Assembly (NCBI GenBank): GCA_016716225.1
Contig: JADJWT010000001.1
Location: 3,172,501-3,236,500 of the forward strand
DNA: 64,000 nt
Direction of reading: 5' to 3'
Origin: Ignavibacteriota bacterium
Lineage (GTDB): Bacteria > Bacteroidota > Ignavibacteria > Ignavibacteriales > Melioribacteraceae
Notes under the pieces: model-generated
What the model was told of the DNA's origin: nothing
The model's database searches: none
The model's input: only the letters and a program-made list of their open reading frames with translations
In this document: piece after piece, positions 25,666 to 35,182 of the stretch
Position numbering within the stretch: the stretch's first letter is position 1
How the letters are laid out: every line of letters starts with the position of its first letter
Program-made: the position numbers and the translations under genes

Positions 25666-28632
25666 ATGAAATTTTTTTATCTGATAATAATTTTACTTAC
25701 ACAAAGTTTAAATTACTTTGCTCAGACCAAATCAGTCACTCATGTAATTGATTTTGGGAATCAAACCATTGTTAACAAAAGTACTGGTTTTCAAAATTTT
25801 AAAATCCATACAAAAGATTTTGAGATTATTCATCAAAACTCAAAATGGGCAAATTATCATCCATTTTTAACAGACGGTATCGCCTGTAAAAATGAAATTC
25901 AATTTGAAATTAAGTTGAATCCCGGTAAATATTATTTAGAGTTAATAATGCCGGGTGGAAATTTCGGAAAATGGAAAGGGAAGATTGGTTTAAACAAAAA
26001 AATATTACCTTTTGAATTAGTTTCTTTTACGGCTGATCCTGAATCTGATGAACCGCCAAAATATTGGTCATATTTAAACGAAATTGAAATAACTGAAAGC
26101 ACAACAATAATTTCAATTATTGCAGAAAATCAAACAACAGCTATAAACTCAATTTCATTTTATCCAAAAATTGTTGAAAAAATATTTTTGACAGAGGGAA
26201 AAATTCAAAATGAAAATATGAATTTTCCCAACATTAATCTTGTGGTAGAATTAATAAATAAAGGCAGTGTTAAAGAAGCATTGCGACTTGTCAATGCTGT
26301 TCCGGATAAAGATTTTCGATATGAAAAAGCGCTTCTTCTTATGTCAATTGCCGGAAGACTTGAAACAGAAAATCCGAAACAACTTGTTGAATATGCAAAA
26401 TATTTACTTGAAGAAGAAATTCAGCAAAATCCAAACTCTGGATTAAAATTCAATCTAAGAATTGCAGAATTATTTACATACGGAATTGAATCATTTAATA
26501 GAGGTGGTTGGGATTGGAATAAGCAAATTACAGAATCGGGAATATTTGATCACATAAATTTTGCCGGAATGGCTTTCGAAGAAATTACTAAAATTGCAGA
26601 TCACCCTCTAAATTTAAGAGCATCTTACGAATTAGCAAAAGTCTGTTATTGGAATTGGGTTGAACAGCACGGAGAGAGATTAATTATAAAAGCTGATGAA
26701 CATTTTAAAAAAGTAAAAAAGTTTTATCCTAATAATGAAATATTAAAGATGTATTTGGGCGAAAATATTCAGTCAAATGAAATACCACAAAATATTGATA
26801 GTGTACCAGAGTGGGCTTTTTTACAAAAAATTGCTTTGGATGGAGTAACTGATATTATTCATTATTGGGTTGAAAACCGGCAAGCAGAAAATGGAGAATT
26901 TGGCGGTAAATTTGATGATGATGTTGAAATGATGAGATGGTGGCCTGTTGCAAGAACAGTAGCAAAAGATTCTTTAACTTTAGTCGGAATGGAAAAATTG
27001 GTTAACGGTATTTGGGAAAGCGGATGGATTGAAAATGGATTTTCTAAAAAATTAAGAGATGTTGAGCATTCTTCTGAGCCTGTTGCAGATACACAACCGA
27101 TGATGATCGCACTCGATTATGGAAATCCTGTTTATATTGAAAGGTGTATGCAAAGTTTGGATAAAGTTGATTTGTGGACCGGCATTAATAAAAATGGTCA
27201 TAGACATTTTAAATCAAGTTGGTATTCAGCTACAGATATTGATACTGCCAAACCAAAAGACTGCGATGTAGAAATGAATACCAGAACAGTAAAAGCAATT
27301 AGATGGCTTGCATGGTATAATCGACATCCAAAAGCAATGAAATTTTTAAGAGAATGGAGTGATTCATGGTTAGAGGATTGTTTAAGAACTGATAAAGGAA
27401 AGCCAAAAGGAATTGTACCAGCCGCAATACATTTTGAAGAAGATGAAATTTGTATTTATACAGATAATTGGTATGAATCGGGAATGTTCTGGCATTATTA
27501 TGATTATACCGGCGGAACTAAAATGCTAAACGAATTTCTTTCAAGCTATCTTTTATTTAATGATAAAAAATATTTGGAACCCCTTGAATTAACATTAAAA
27601 TTAATTGAGAAAAATATTAATAAAAGTTTGGATGAAGTTGAAAAAGGCAGCGAAGAATGGATCACAAAAATTTTATTGGAATCTGATAATTTTGCTGAGA
27701 CAGTGGAAATTTGGAGATTATTAACAGGCAATAATTCTTTTGATAATTTAATTGAACAAATTGGTTCTGATTATTTAAAGTTTAGACTTAATGGAAATGA
27801 ACAGCATTTAATTGATGGAAGTATAACCATAATTGATAATTCTTATTATAACAGAAATTTAATTACTACAGAAGCATATTTTACAGATAGAGTTGAACTT
27901 AAAAATTTAAGGGGGGGGAAAGATCAAGGTACTTCACACATTGAGGCAATGTATAACGGCAGTTCATTCGCTGATATTTTCTATCCATTCTCACCAATTT
28001 CTTGGAATAATGTAGGTAATAATTTATCTGCAGTTGTTAAAGAGTCATCAGATTCTGCAATTTCGATTATTGTGTTCAATCATTCAAAAGAAAAAATATT
28101 TCCTACTATAATGTTTAATCAACTTAAAGACGGGTTATACAATTTTAATTTAGCAGAAAAAAAATCTAATAAAGTTAACAAGGATGAAAATTTTGAAATA
28201 AGAAAAAGAAATACTGAATTTACATTTGAGCTTAAAAGTAATTCTGAAATGATTGTAGATATTTCACAAATAAAAAAAATGGAAACGGATGAAAACAATC
28301 GTCCGGATTTAGCAATTAATTTTTCTGAATTAAAAATATCTGAAACAAATAATGATAAAATTAATGTTGAAATTCCGATTCATAATATTGGTATTGAAAA
28401 TGCAAAAGATTTCAATGTTAATTTATATTATTTGCATAATGGTACAAACCATTTAATACAGAGTGAAAGTATAAAAAATATTTCGGCTCCTTTTGATTTA
28501 AAATCAAAGACAGTTCAAATTAATTTTATAATAAATAATAAAGTTGGTAAGTATAGAATTATCATTGATAATGAAAATAAGATTAATGAAATAACGGAAA
28601 TTAATAATCACATTGAATTTTATTTAAACTAG
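25666..28632 (+). CDS. Large secreted alpha/alpha-toroid protein with CARDB-like tail, family unknown
   Basis: 988 residues with a signal peptide (ending YFAQ at about 20). The N-terminal 150 residues look like a beta-sandwich carbohydrate-binding domain (KYYLELIMPGGNFGKWKGK). The middle (about 385-690) resembles an (alpha/alpha) toroid glycosidase or lyase: EFGGKFDDDVEMMRWWPVA, DVEMNTRTVKAIRWLAWYNRHP and YTDNWYESGMFWHYYDYTGG, with many Trp/Asp/Glu suited to sugar cleavage. The last about 110 residues (RPDLAINFSELKISE through INEITEINNH) match CARDB adhesion domains. I cannot place the catalytic part in a named family. First gene of the second cluster; carries a G8 run in codons at 27911-27918. 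Confidence 0.75.
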   Translation: MKFFYLIIILLTQSLNYFAQTKSVTHVIDFGNQTIVNKSTGFQNFKIHTKDFEIIHQNSKWANYHPFLTDGIACKNEIQFEIKLNPGKYYLELIMPGGNFGKWKGKIGLNKKILPFELVSFTADPESDEPPKYWSYLNEIEITESTTIISIIAENQTTAINSISFYPKIVEKIFLTEGKIQNENMNFPNINLVVELINKGSVKEALRLVNAVPDKDFRYEKALLLMSIAGRLETENPKQLVEYAKYLLEEEIQQNPNSGLKFNLRIAELFTYGIESFNRGGWDWNKQITESGIFDHINFAGMAFEEITKIADHPLNLRASYELAKVCYWNWVEQHGERLIIKADEHFKKVKKFYPNNEILKMYLGENIQSNEIPQNIDSVPEWAFLQKIALDGVTDIIHYWVENRQAENGEFGGKFDDDVEMMRWWPVARTVAKDSLTLVGMEKLVNGIWESGWIENGFSKKLRDVEHSSEPVADTQPMMIALDYGNPVYIERCMQSLDKVDLWTGINKNGHRHFKSSWYSATDIDTAKPKDCDVEMNTRTVKAIRWLAWYNRHPKAMKFLREWSDSWLEDCLRTDKGKPKGIVPAAIHFEEDEICIYTDNWYESGMFWHYYDYTGGTKMLNEFLSSYLLFNDKKYLEPLELTLKLIEKNINKSLDEVEKGSEEWITKILLESDNFAETVEIWRLLTGNNSFDNLIEQIGSDYLKFRLNGNEQHLIDGSITIIDNSYYNRNLITTEAYFTDRVELKNLRGGKDQGTSHIEAMYNGSSFADIFYPFSPISWNNVGNNLSAVVKESSDSAISIIVFNHSKEKIFPTIMFNQLKDGLYNFNLAEKKSNKVNKDENFEIRKRNTEFTFELKSNSEMIVDISQIKKMETDENNRPDLAINFSELKISETNNDKINVEIPIHNIGIENAKDFNVNLYYLHNGTNHLIQSESIKNISAPFDLKSKTVQINFIINNKVGKYRIIIDNENKINEITEINNHIEFYLN

Positions 28633-28645
28633 TTTTTGGTGCTAA

Positions 28646-29893
28646 ATGAAAAAATATTTAAATCAAACAATTATTTTTATTATTATTTCTCAAGTTTCAC
28701 TTTTTCCACAGTCAAAGATCACTGCAGATTTAAGTGATAAAATAATGCAGTCAATCATAAAGGGAGCAGATTTTACTGAGGAAATATTACTTGATGAAAA
28801 TGGAAAAAGCCGTTGTGATTATGACATCGTAGAAGGTAAATGGTATGATTATGAACCTCCTTGGCATACTGGTCAATTGATTTATGCACTGACCAGAGTT
28901 TATAATATAACAAAAAATGAAAGGTACCTTGATGCAGCAAAAAAAGCCGGTGATTGGTGGGTAAGTTTAGAAATTAAAGATCATCCAAAACTGAAAGGAA
29001 TGTTACGTGCAATTCACGGCGCAGGAGTAGACTATATAATTTATGCAACTGTTACAGATGGATCAGCTGGTTTATTTAGATTATACGATATAACTCAAAC
29101 CGAGAAATATGCCAAAATTGCCAGTCAAGCTGGTGAGTGGATGAGGCAAAATATGTATGAACCACACTCAAGAATGTTTTATGATGCTGTTGATCCTGAA
29201 ACAGGTGAAGTGAAAAAGGAATGGAGTCCATTTTGGTCAGACCGTAAAAACCAAGTTCTAAATGATGTTGCAAGACCAAACAACGAAGGTTCTATTTATA
29301 AAGATATGTATGAATACACTGGCAATGAAGAATACAAAAATCTCTTTATTGATTTATGCGAAAGTTTAGTAGAAAAGCAGGGTGAAGAAGGTTTGTGGAT
29401 GGATTTTACTCCAAATGATAAATCGGAAGGTTCATTTCATCCAAGATTTAATATTTGGTATGCCGAATCACTTCTTGAAGGATATGATTTAACAGGCAAT
29501 AAAAAGTATCTTGAAGCTGCACTAAAAACAGCTAGGTTTTATACAAAGTTTCAGCAGAAAAACGGAATCTTTTTTTATAAGAATTACATTAACGGAGAAA
29601 ATGATCCTTATTCAATCAGTGGTTCAACTTCTGCTTTTGCTGGAATAATATGGCTTAGATTGTTAAAATATGGAGTAGGTGAAGAGTTCAAAGAAAACAT
29701 AAATAAATCATTGAATTGGATTTTAGAAAATCAGATTAGTGAAGATCATCCCGATAAAAATTTAGCTCGTGCATTTCCTGAAATTCGTTCCAAATCTAAA
29801 AAAGGAATTCTAAATGTTTATAACAGAGATGTTGGAACATCATTCTGCCTAAGATTTCTTTGTGATTATTATGCGTATCTAAACAGTAAATAA
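28646..29893 (+). CDS. Secreted six-hairpin glycosidase-like protein
   Basis: 415 residues with a hydrophobic N-terminal signal (IIFIIISQVSLFPQ). Repeated helical pairs with aromatic residues (YEPPWHTGQLIYALTRVYN, YLDAAKKAGDWWVSLE, FRLYDITQTEKYAKIASQAGEWM, FNIWYAESLLEGYDLTGNKKYLEAALKTA) indicate an (alpha/alpha)6 toroid, as in GH88/GH105 and several lyases. No exact catalytic signature of a named family was recognised. Starts 13 bp after the 988-residue gene and precedes the PL22 gene, so an oligosaccharide-cleaving role is likely; lyase or hydrolase cannot be decided. Confidence 0.65.
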   Translation: MKKYLNQTIIFIIISQVSLFPQSKITADLSDKIMQSIIKGADFTEEILLDENGKSRCDYDIVEGKWYDYEPPWHTGQLIYALTRVYNITKNERYLDAAKKAGDWWVSLEIKDHPKLKGMLRAIHGAGVDYIIYATVTDGSAGLFRLYDITQTEKYAKIASQAGEWMRQNMYEPHSRMFYDAVDPETGEVKKEWSPFWSDRKNQVLNDVARPNNEGSIYKDMYEYTGNEEYKNLFIDLCESLVEKQGEEGLWMDFTPNDKSEGSFHPRFNIWYAESLLEGYDLTGNKKYLEAALKTARFYTKFQQKNGIFFYKNYINGENDPYSISGSTSAFAGIIWLRLLKYGVGEEFKENINKSLNWILENQISEDHPDKNLARAFPEIRSKSKKGILNVYNRDVGTSFCLRFLCDYYAYLNSK

Positions 29894-29928
29894 CAAAACT
29901 TTTTAGAAGTATTTATCAGAGATTTGAA

Positions 29929-31143
29929 ATGAAATTAAAAATCAAAATAATAATTATGCTGTTTGTTTCAACCAGTTTTGTATTTGGCAGGTTACCAAAA
30001 AATAATTCTGGTAATATTTCTGAAGACGATACAGCAAGCTTTGTCGGGAAAAAAATATCTCCAGAGTTTAATTCGTGGAAGGATGAAAATTCCGGGTATG
30101 AAATTACGCAATGGACTTCAAACGGCTCAAGCTCTCATCCTTACTTTACAATTAATTCATTTATTGATGAAGAAAATGTTTTAATCTTTTCTAAAAGATC
30201 TGGAAAAAAACAATTATATAAATTAAATCTTACTTCCGGAGTAATGATTCAAATTACAAATCTAAACCGACTCAGAAATATTGAGCATTTACCAGATTTA
30301 AAAACAGTTTGGTTATTTGATGAAAAAAACCTTATTTCACTAAATACAGAAACCTTAGAAACAAATGAAATATTTAATTTCGAAGATTTTCCATATTCCG
30401 TTGGTTCTTTCACTGTTACCTGTGATGGTAAATGGTTTGTTTTTTCATCTAACAGAAAAGAACAAAAAGATGGAGATTGTGAATACGGTCCATATGAGAT
30501 TTATAAGTTGAATCTTATTGATAAATCAATATCTCCAATAATTCATATAACCGGTTTTAATATTGGACATTTGCAAGCTAATCCAGTTGATCCAAATTTA
30601 ATATTATACTGCTGGCAGTGGGAAGCTTTAGGCAGACAAAAATTAGTTGGTGATACACCAATCAGAATGTGGTGGATTAACATTGATGGCACAGATGGTG
30701 GACCATTAAAACAAGCTTTTGGGTTACACGCCACACATGAAGCTTGGAGTCCTGATGGGAAATTTGTTACTTATTCCGGCGATTTTAGATTCGGGCTTCA
30801 AAAAGGAAGGGAGATTCTGGGTTTTCAATCATTTGACGGTACTGTAAATAAAATGTATGATGCATCGGTATGGCATGCACATCAAACAATTTTTAAGGAT
30901 AACAAACATTGGATTTCTGATCTTTATAATCACGACGATCGTAAATTAGTTATGTTTACACGAGGTGAAGATAAAATGGAAAAGGAAGAAATTCTATTTG
31001 AACACGGATCAAGCTGGGATGGACAAGATTCACATCCGCATCCAAGATTTAGTCCAAATGGAAAGTATATTTTATTTAGTACAGATAAAACTGGTGATGC
31101 CCAAGTTTATACTGTGAAAGTTAATTTAGAAAAAATTAAATAA
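29929..31143 (+). CDS. Oligogalacturonate lyase-like protein (PL22)
   Basis: Beta-propeller lyase expected to split short oligogalacturonides into unsaturated monouronates, feeding KduI/KduD. A signal peptide (ending FVFG) suggests a periplasmic form, whereas classical Ogl is cytoplasmic. PL22 marks: INSFIDEENVLIFSKRSG, NIGHLQANPVDPNLILYCW (metal/substrate region), GLHATHEAWSPDGKFVTY, and GQDSHPHPRFSPNGKYILFS with two His (around 368-370) that bind the catalytic metal in the family. Length 404 fits one propeller. Gap of 35 bp from the previous gene. Confidence 0.8.
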   Translation: MKLKIKIIIMLFVSTSFVFGRLPKNNSGNISEDDTASFVGKKISPEFNSWKDENSGYEITQWTSNGSSSHPYFTINSFIDEENVLIFSKRSGKKQLYKLNLTSGVMIQITNLNRLRNIEHLPDLKTVWLFDEKNLISLNTETLETNEIFNFEDFPYSVGSFTVTCDGKWFVFSSNRKEQKDGDCEYGPYEIYKLNLIDKSISPIIHITGFNIGHLQANPVDPNLILYCWQWEALGRQKLVGDTPIRMWWINIDGTDGGPLKQAFGLHATHEAWSPDGKFVTYSGDFRFGLQKGREILGFQSFDGTVNKMYDASVWHAHQTIFKDNKHWISDLYNHDDRKLVMFTRGEDKMEKEEILFEHGSSWDGQDSHPHPRFSPNGKYILFSTDKTGDAQVYTVKVNLEKIK

Positions 31144-31218
31144 CTTTTAGTTAATGCAAAAGATATTTCTAAAAGTAGTAACTAAACTAAAAATTATAAA
31201 ATTGTAGGATTTGATTTA

Positions 31219-33099
31219 ATGAAAAAAAATATTTTTTTGATAGTAATTTTATTTTTAATAATACACATTAGTTGTTCAAATAAAGAAAATAAAGACATTT
31301 TATTAAAACCTGAATTAGCAAAAACTTTAATTGAACTTGATAATGCATTATTAAATCTTCAAATTAAAGATTCTACTCAAATAGATTTTGGCTCAATTCA
31401 ATGTCCTCATTGTAATATTCTTCATACTCGAGCAGCGGAAGCTGTTTATCCATTATCTGTTGCATTTAAAATTACGAAAGAAAATAAATATTTAAATTCA
31501 GCAATTAGTTTAGGTAATTGGTTAATTAAACATCAAGAAGAAGATGGTTCGTGGAAAGAAACTCCCGAAGAATGGACTGGAACAACTACAGATCAGCTTT
31601 TAATGATGATACTTGCTTATTCAATATTGGAAAAATCTTTATCGGATTTTGAAAATGAAAGTTGGAAAAATTCAATGATAAAAGCCGCCGATTATTTAAC
31701 TGAAGTAATGTCACCCGAATTTGCAAGTATAAATTATGTGGCAACAACCACGGCAACTTTGGCTGCAGCTAATAAATTATTAAGAAATGAAAAATATTTG
31801 CATAAAGCTAAAAGTTTAGCACACAGAACAATTTCAAAAATGGATGAAGATGGTTTCATTGAGGGTGAAGGCGGCAGAAGTCTTAATAATAAATACGGCG
31901 TTGATTTAGGTTACGATATGGAAATGTCACTTTGGGGTTTAGGGTATTATTCAAAGCTTACTAATGATTCATTGGTTAATAATTACGTTAAAAAAGCTCT
32001 GGCAAATCATATCTATTTTGTTTATCCCGATGGATCACTTGATAATTCTTGGGGAATTAGATCAAATAAATGGACGAATTACGGAAGTGCAACATCTGAT
32101 GGAATGCAAGTTTTAATGGCATTATATAAAGATGAAGATCCAATTTACGCCAATGCATCAAAATTAAATTTGGAATTTCTACGAAAAAATATAAAAGATG
32201 GAATTGTAAGTTATGGCTCATTATACTGGGAAATATTTAATGATCCACCGTGTATTTATCCAACATTTGCTAAAGCCAAAAATTTAGCAATGGCATATGA
32301 ACTTGATGATGAAAAACCTTTTGAAATAAAAAATATTTATACTCAAAATAAAAATTGGATAAAGCATTTCAATACATTAAATGTTGTGCTTTTTAGAACA
32401 GATGAAATTGTATCAACAATTACAGCATATAATTATAAAGATTATGAAAAAGTTAATAAAAGTAAATATATGTATAGACCAGCCGGTGGATCTATATCGA
32501 ATTTGTGGATTGAAGGACACGGTTACTTGCAAGCCGGTTCTCAAACCGAATATCACAGATGGGAACCAATGCATTTCCCGGAAGCAGAAAATGTTAAAGC
32601 ATTAACACCAAGAATTGAATTAAAAACTAAAGACGGATATTTTACAAATTTATATGAATTCGACTCACGTATTGTTTCGGAAAAAATTGCAGATAATAAC
32701 TTTAAAGTAACAACTTATGGTGAATTGAAAAACAATAAATGGGAAGCAGTAGGTATAGCATATAAGCTTTCACATACATTTAAAAATAATACAATTACTA
32801 AAAATATTGAATTAAGATATCATGACTATTCTGATACCGTATTTGTTGTTGAACCAATTATTCAATATCCTAATGTGGAATTTGAAAAACTTGATTCCAA
32901 AAATGTTGATATAAGCTCACAAAATAAAAGTTTTCAATTTAAAATATTGCAAGGTGATTTTGAATTAATTTTAGGAGAAGAGAAAGAAAATTATTGGTCG
33001 CCATATCCGGCACTAAGAGCATATCCTATAAAGATTGTAATTCCGCCAAATGAAAATGGATTTATCAATACAATTGAATTTGAAATAAAAATAAAATAA
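31219..33099 (+). CDS. Secreted alpha/alpha-toroid lipoprotein, new paralogous family (member 1)
   Basis: 626 residues; lipobox IHISCSN near residue 20 suggests a lipoprotein. A paralogue lies at 55173..57050. Both have DFG-x-I-x-CP-x-CNILHTRAAEAV near residue 60, then helical pairs (YLNSAISLGNWLIKHQ; EEWTGTTTDQLLMM), KYGVDLGYDMEMSLWGL, GSLDNSWGIRSNKWTNYGS, followed by a beta-rich C-terminal half (LTPRIELKTKDGYFTNLYEF). This toroid-plus-beta-sandwich layout recalls heparinase II/III-like and alginate-type lyases, but no named family was recognised. Next to a PL22 gene and a NagB-like gene. Confidence 0.7.
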   Translation: MKKNIFLIVILFLIIHISCSNKENKDILLKPELAKTLIELDNALLNLQIKDSTQIDFGSIQCPHCNILHTRAAEAVYPLSVAFKITKENKYLNSAISLGNWLIKHQEEDGSWKETPEEWTGTTTDQLLMMILAYSILEKSLSDFENESWKNSMIKAADYLTEVMSPEFASINYVATTTATLAAANKLLRNEKYLHKAKSLAHRTISKMDEDGFIEGEGGRSLNNKYGVDLGYDMEMSLWGLGYYSKLTNDSLVNNYVKKALANHIYFVYPDGSLDNSWGIRSNKWTNYGSATSDGMQVLMALYKDEDPIYANASKLNLEFLRKNIKDGIVSYGSLYWEIFNDPPCIYPTFAKAKNLAMAYELDDEKPFEIKNIYTQNKNWIKHFNTLNVVLFRTDEIVSTITAYNYKDYEKVNKSKYMYRPAGGSISNLWIEGHGYLQAGSQTEYHRWEPMHFPEAENVKALTPRIELKTKDGYFTNLYEFDSRIVSEKIADNNFKVTTYGELKNNKWEAVGIAYKLSHTFKNNTITKNIELRYHDYSDTVFVVEPIIQYPNVEFEKLDSKNVDISSQNKSFQFKILQGDFELILGEEKENYWSPYPALRAYPIKIVIPPNENGFINTIEFEIKIK

Positions 33100-33107
33100 G
33101 GATTTTA

Positions 33108-33875
33108 ATGCAAGAACTATTAGGTGATAATTTAAATGTATACATTTATTTAAATCGACAAGAAATGGGTAAAAAAGCTGCGATTGATATTGTTGAGAAA
33201 TTGAAATCGTTACTAAAAATAAAAGATGAAGTGAGAATGATTTTTGCTGCAGCTCCTTCTCAAGATGATATGACTTCAGAATTAATTAAGTATACAGAAG
33301 TTGAATGGAATAGAGTAGTTGCATTTCATATGGATGAATATATTGGTTTGGAACAAGATGCTCCTCAAAAATTTGGAAATTATTTAAAGAAAAAAGTTTT
33401 TGATCATCTGCCATTTAAAGAAGTTCACTATATCGATCAGCCTAATTTATCAGCTGAGGAAATTTGTTCAAAATACGAAACAAAGATAAATGAAAGACCA
33501 ATTGATATAATTTGTATGGGAATTGGTGAAAATGGTCATATTGCTTTTAATGACCCCCCGGTTGCCGATTTTGAAGATAAAAAATTAGTCAAGATAGTTG
33601 AACTTGATAATATATGCAGACAGCAACAAGTTAATGACGGATGCTTTGCTTCATTCGATCAAGTACCGAAACACGCTATCACCCTTACAATTCCAGTATT
33701 TAAAAATGCTGAGAATTTATTTTGTGTTGTTCCTAATGAAAGAAAAGCTAAGGCAGTTAAATCTACACTTGAAGATTCTGTATCAACAGAATGTCCTTCA
33801 ACAATTTTAAGAAAACATAAATCAGCTAAGCTTTACTTAGATAGAGATTCTGCAAAATTATTATTATTGCAATGA
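33108..33875 (+). CDS. NagB-like glucosamine-6-phosphate deaminase
   Basis: Cytoplasmic isomerase/deaminase fold of 255 residues. Family marks: MIFAAAPSQDD (phosphate loop, more usually FATGSTP), VVAFHMDEYIGL with the catalytic Asp, ICMGIGENGHIAFNDPP, and the lid region HAITLTIPVF. The MDEY and GIGxxGHIAFN motifs support NagB activity (glucosamine 6-phosphate to fructose 6-phosphate and ammonia). The atypical AAAPSQDD loop means a different sugar phosphate is possible. Its stop overlaps the next gene by 4 bp (ATGA). Confidence 0.75.
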   Translation: MQELLGDNLNVYIYLNRQEMGKKAAIDIVEKLKSLLKIKDEVRMIFAAAPSQDDMTSELIKYTEVEWNRVVAFHMDEYIGLEQDAPQKFGNYLKKKVFDHLPFKEVHYIDQPNLSAEEICSKYETKINERPIDIICMGIGENGHIAFNDPPVADFEDKKLVKIVELDNICRQQQVNDGCFASFDQVPKHAITLTIPVFKNAENLFCVVPNERKAKAVKSTLEDSVSTECPSTILRKHKSAKLYLDRDSAKLLLLQ

Positions 33876-35155
33876 TAAAAATTGTTTCAATTGATAGCTG
33901 CTTCAAGAAAATATTTATATATACTTTCATTTTTACAATTAATTTTAGCAATGCATTTTGTAAATATAGAAACAATTACTTAACAAATTTTCCATATGAA
34001 AAATTAAAAATATTTATTGATTGTGAGGATTGTGAAAAAGATTTTATAATCAGACAGTTATCCTTATTTGATATTGTAAGAGACCCTACCTTAGCAAATA
34101 TTCATATAAAAGTAATAATGCAAAAAAATGCTTCTGATGGTAAAAATATTACAATTAATTTTTATGATTATAAAAATCTTAAAAAAAATGATTACCAATA
34201 CAATTTTAACTCTCCAAATGATGAATCAGAACTCGATCTTCATAAAAAGTTAACGAAATTAATACTTATTGTATTATCTAATTATCTTGACGGAAATGCT
34301 ATTGTTGAATTATATAATGTTAATACAATAAAATCCGACTCAAGTTTTACATATAATGTCGTAAATGATATATGGAAAGCGTGGGTTTTTACTATCGAAT
34401 TTAATGGTGGGTATGAACTTGAAGAAAATGAAAGTTTAATTAATATTGAAGGCGAGCTATCTTCTGAAAAAATTACAGATGATTTGAAAATTCAAGGTAT
34501 TTATACTTATGAAATCGAAAAGGAAAAATTTATTGATGATAATAGAACTATTGAAAATTCACTTTTAAGCAATTCATTTAATCTAAATATTATAAAATCC
34601 TTATCTGAACATTGGTCAACAGGCTTCAAAGGGAAAGTCTATTCTTCATCGTTTCACAATATTAATACTTCTTTCGAGACTTTTACTGCAATTGAATATA
34701 ATTATTTACCTTGGAGAGAATCGTCCACAAAATATTTAACAATTGGATACTATGTGGGTTTTTCCAGATTTAACTATATTGATGAAACTATCTTCAATAA
34801 AAGCACAGAATTTCTTTTTAACCATTCATTAAAATTAGGTTCAAAATATTTATCAAATTGGGGGAGTGTAATGGGAGAAATAAATTATTCTCAATATCCA
34901 TTTCTTGATAAAAAATATAATATTGAATTTAATTTAGAATTTGATCTTAATGTATATTCTGGTTTTGCATTTGAAATAGAACTTTCAGCTCAAAGTATAC
35001 ATGACCAGATTTATTTGGCAAAGGGAGACGCTTCCTTTGAAGAAATATTATTAAAAAAAAAACAACTTAAAACATCTTTTAACATGGAATCATCTATAGG
35101 ATTAAAATATACCTTTGGATCAATATATAACAATATTGTTAACCAAAGGCTTTAA
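33872..35155 (+). CDS. Putative outer-membrane beta-barrel with CxxC and VRDP-type N-terminal domain
   Basis: 427 residues. After a signal segment (FTINFSNAFC), the region IFIDCEDCEKDFIIRQLSLF, then DIVRDPTLANIHIKVIM, resembles a Bacteroidota group in which a CxxC-containing strand is followed by an RDxxxAdVHv motif. The remaining 250 residues alternate polar and hydrophobic positions with Tyr/Phe, as in an outer-membrane barrel, ending in SIGLKYTFG. Function unknown. Coupled to the NagB-like gene by a 4-bp overlap and 27 bp ahead of a GH28-like gene, so it may serve as a surface or pore component. Confidence 0.55.
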   Translation: MIKIVSIDSCFKKIFIYTFIFTINFSNAFCKYRNNYLTNFPYEKLKIFIDCEDCEKDFIIRQLSLFDIVRDPTLANIHIKVIMQKNASDGKNITINFYDYKNLKKNDYQYNFNSPNDESELDLHKKLTKLILIVLSNYLDGNAIVELYNVNTIKSDSSFTYNVVNDIWKAWVFTIEFNGGYELEENESLINIEGELSSEKITDDLKIQGIYTYEIEKEKFIDDNRTIENSLLSNSFNLNIIKSLSEHWSTGFKGKVYSSSFHNINTSFETFTAIEYNYLPWRESSTKYLTIGYYVGFSRFNYIDETIFNKSTEFLFNHSLKLGSKYLSNWGSVMGEINYSQYPFLDKKYNIEFNLEFDLNVYSGFAFEIELSAQSIHDQIYLAKGDASFEEILLKKKQLKTSFNMESSIGLKYTFGSIYNNIVNQRL

Positions 35156-35182
35156 TATGTTAAATTATATCTAAGGAATAAG

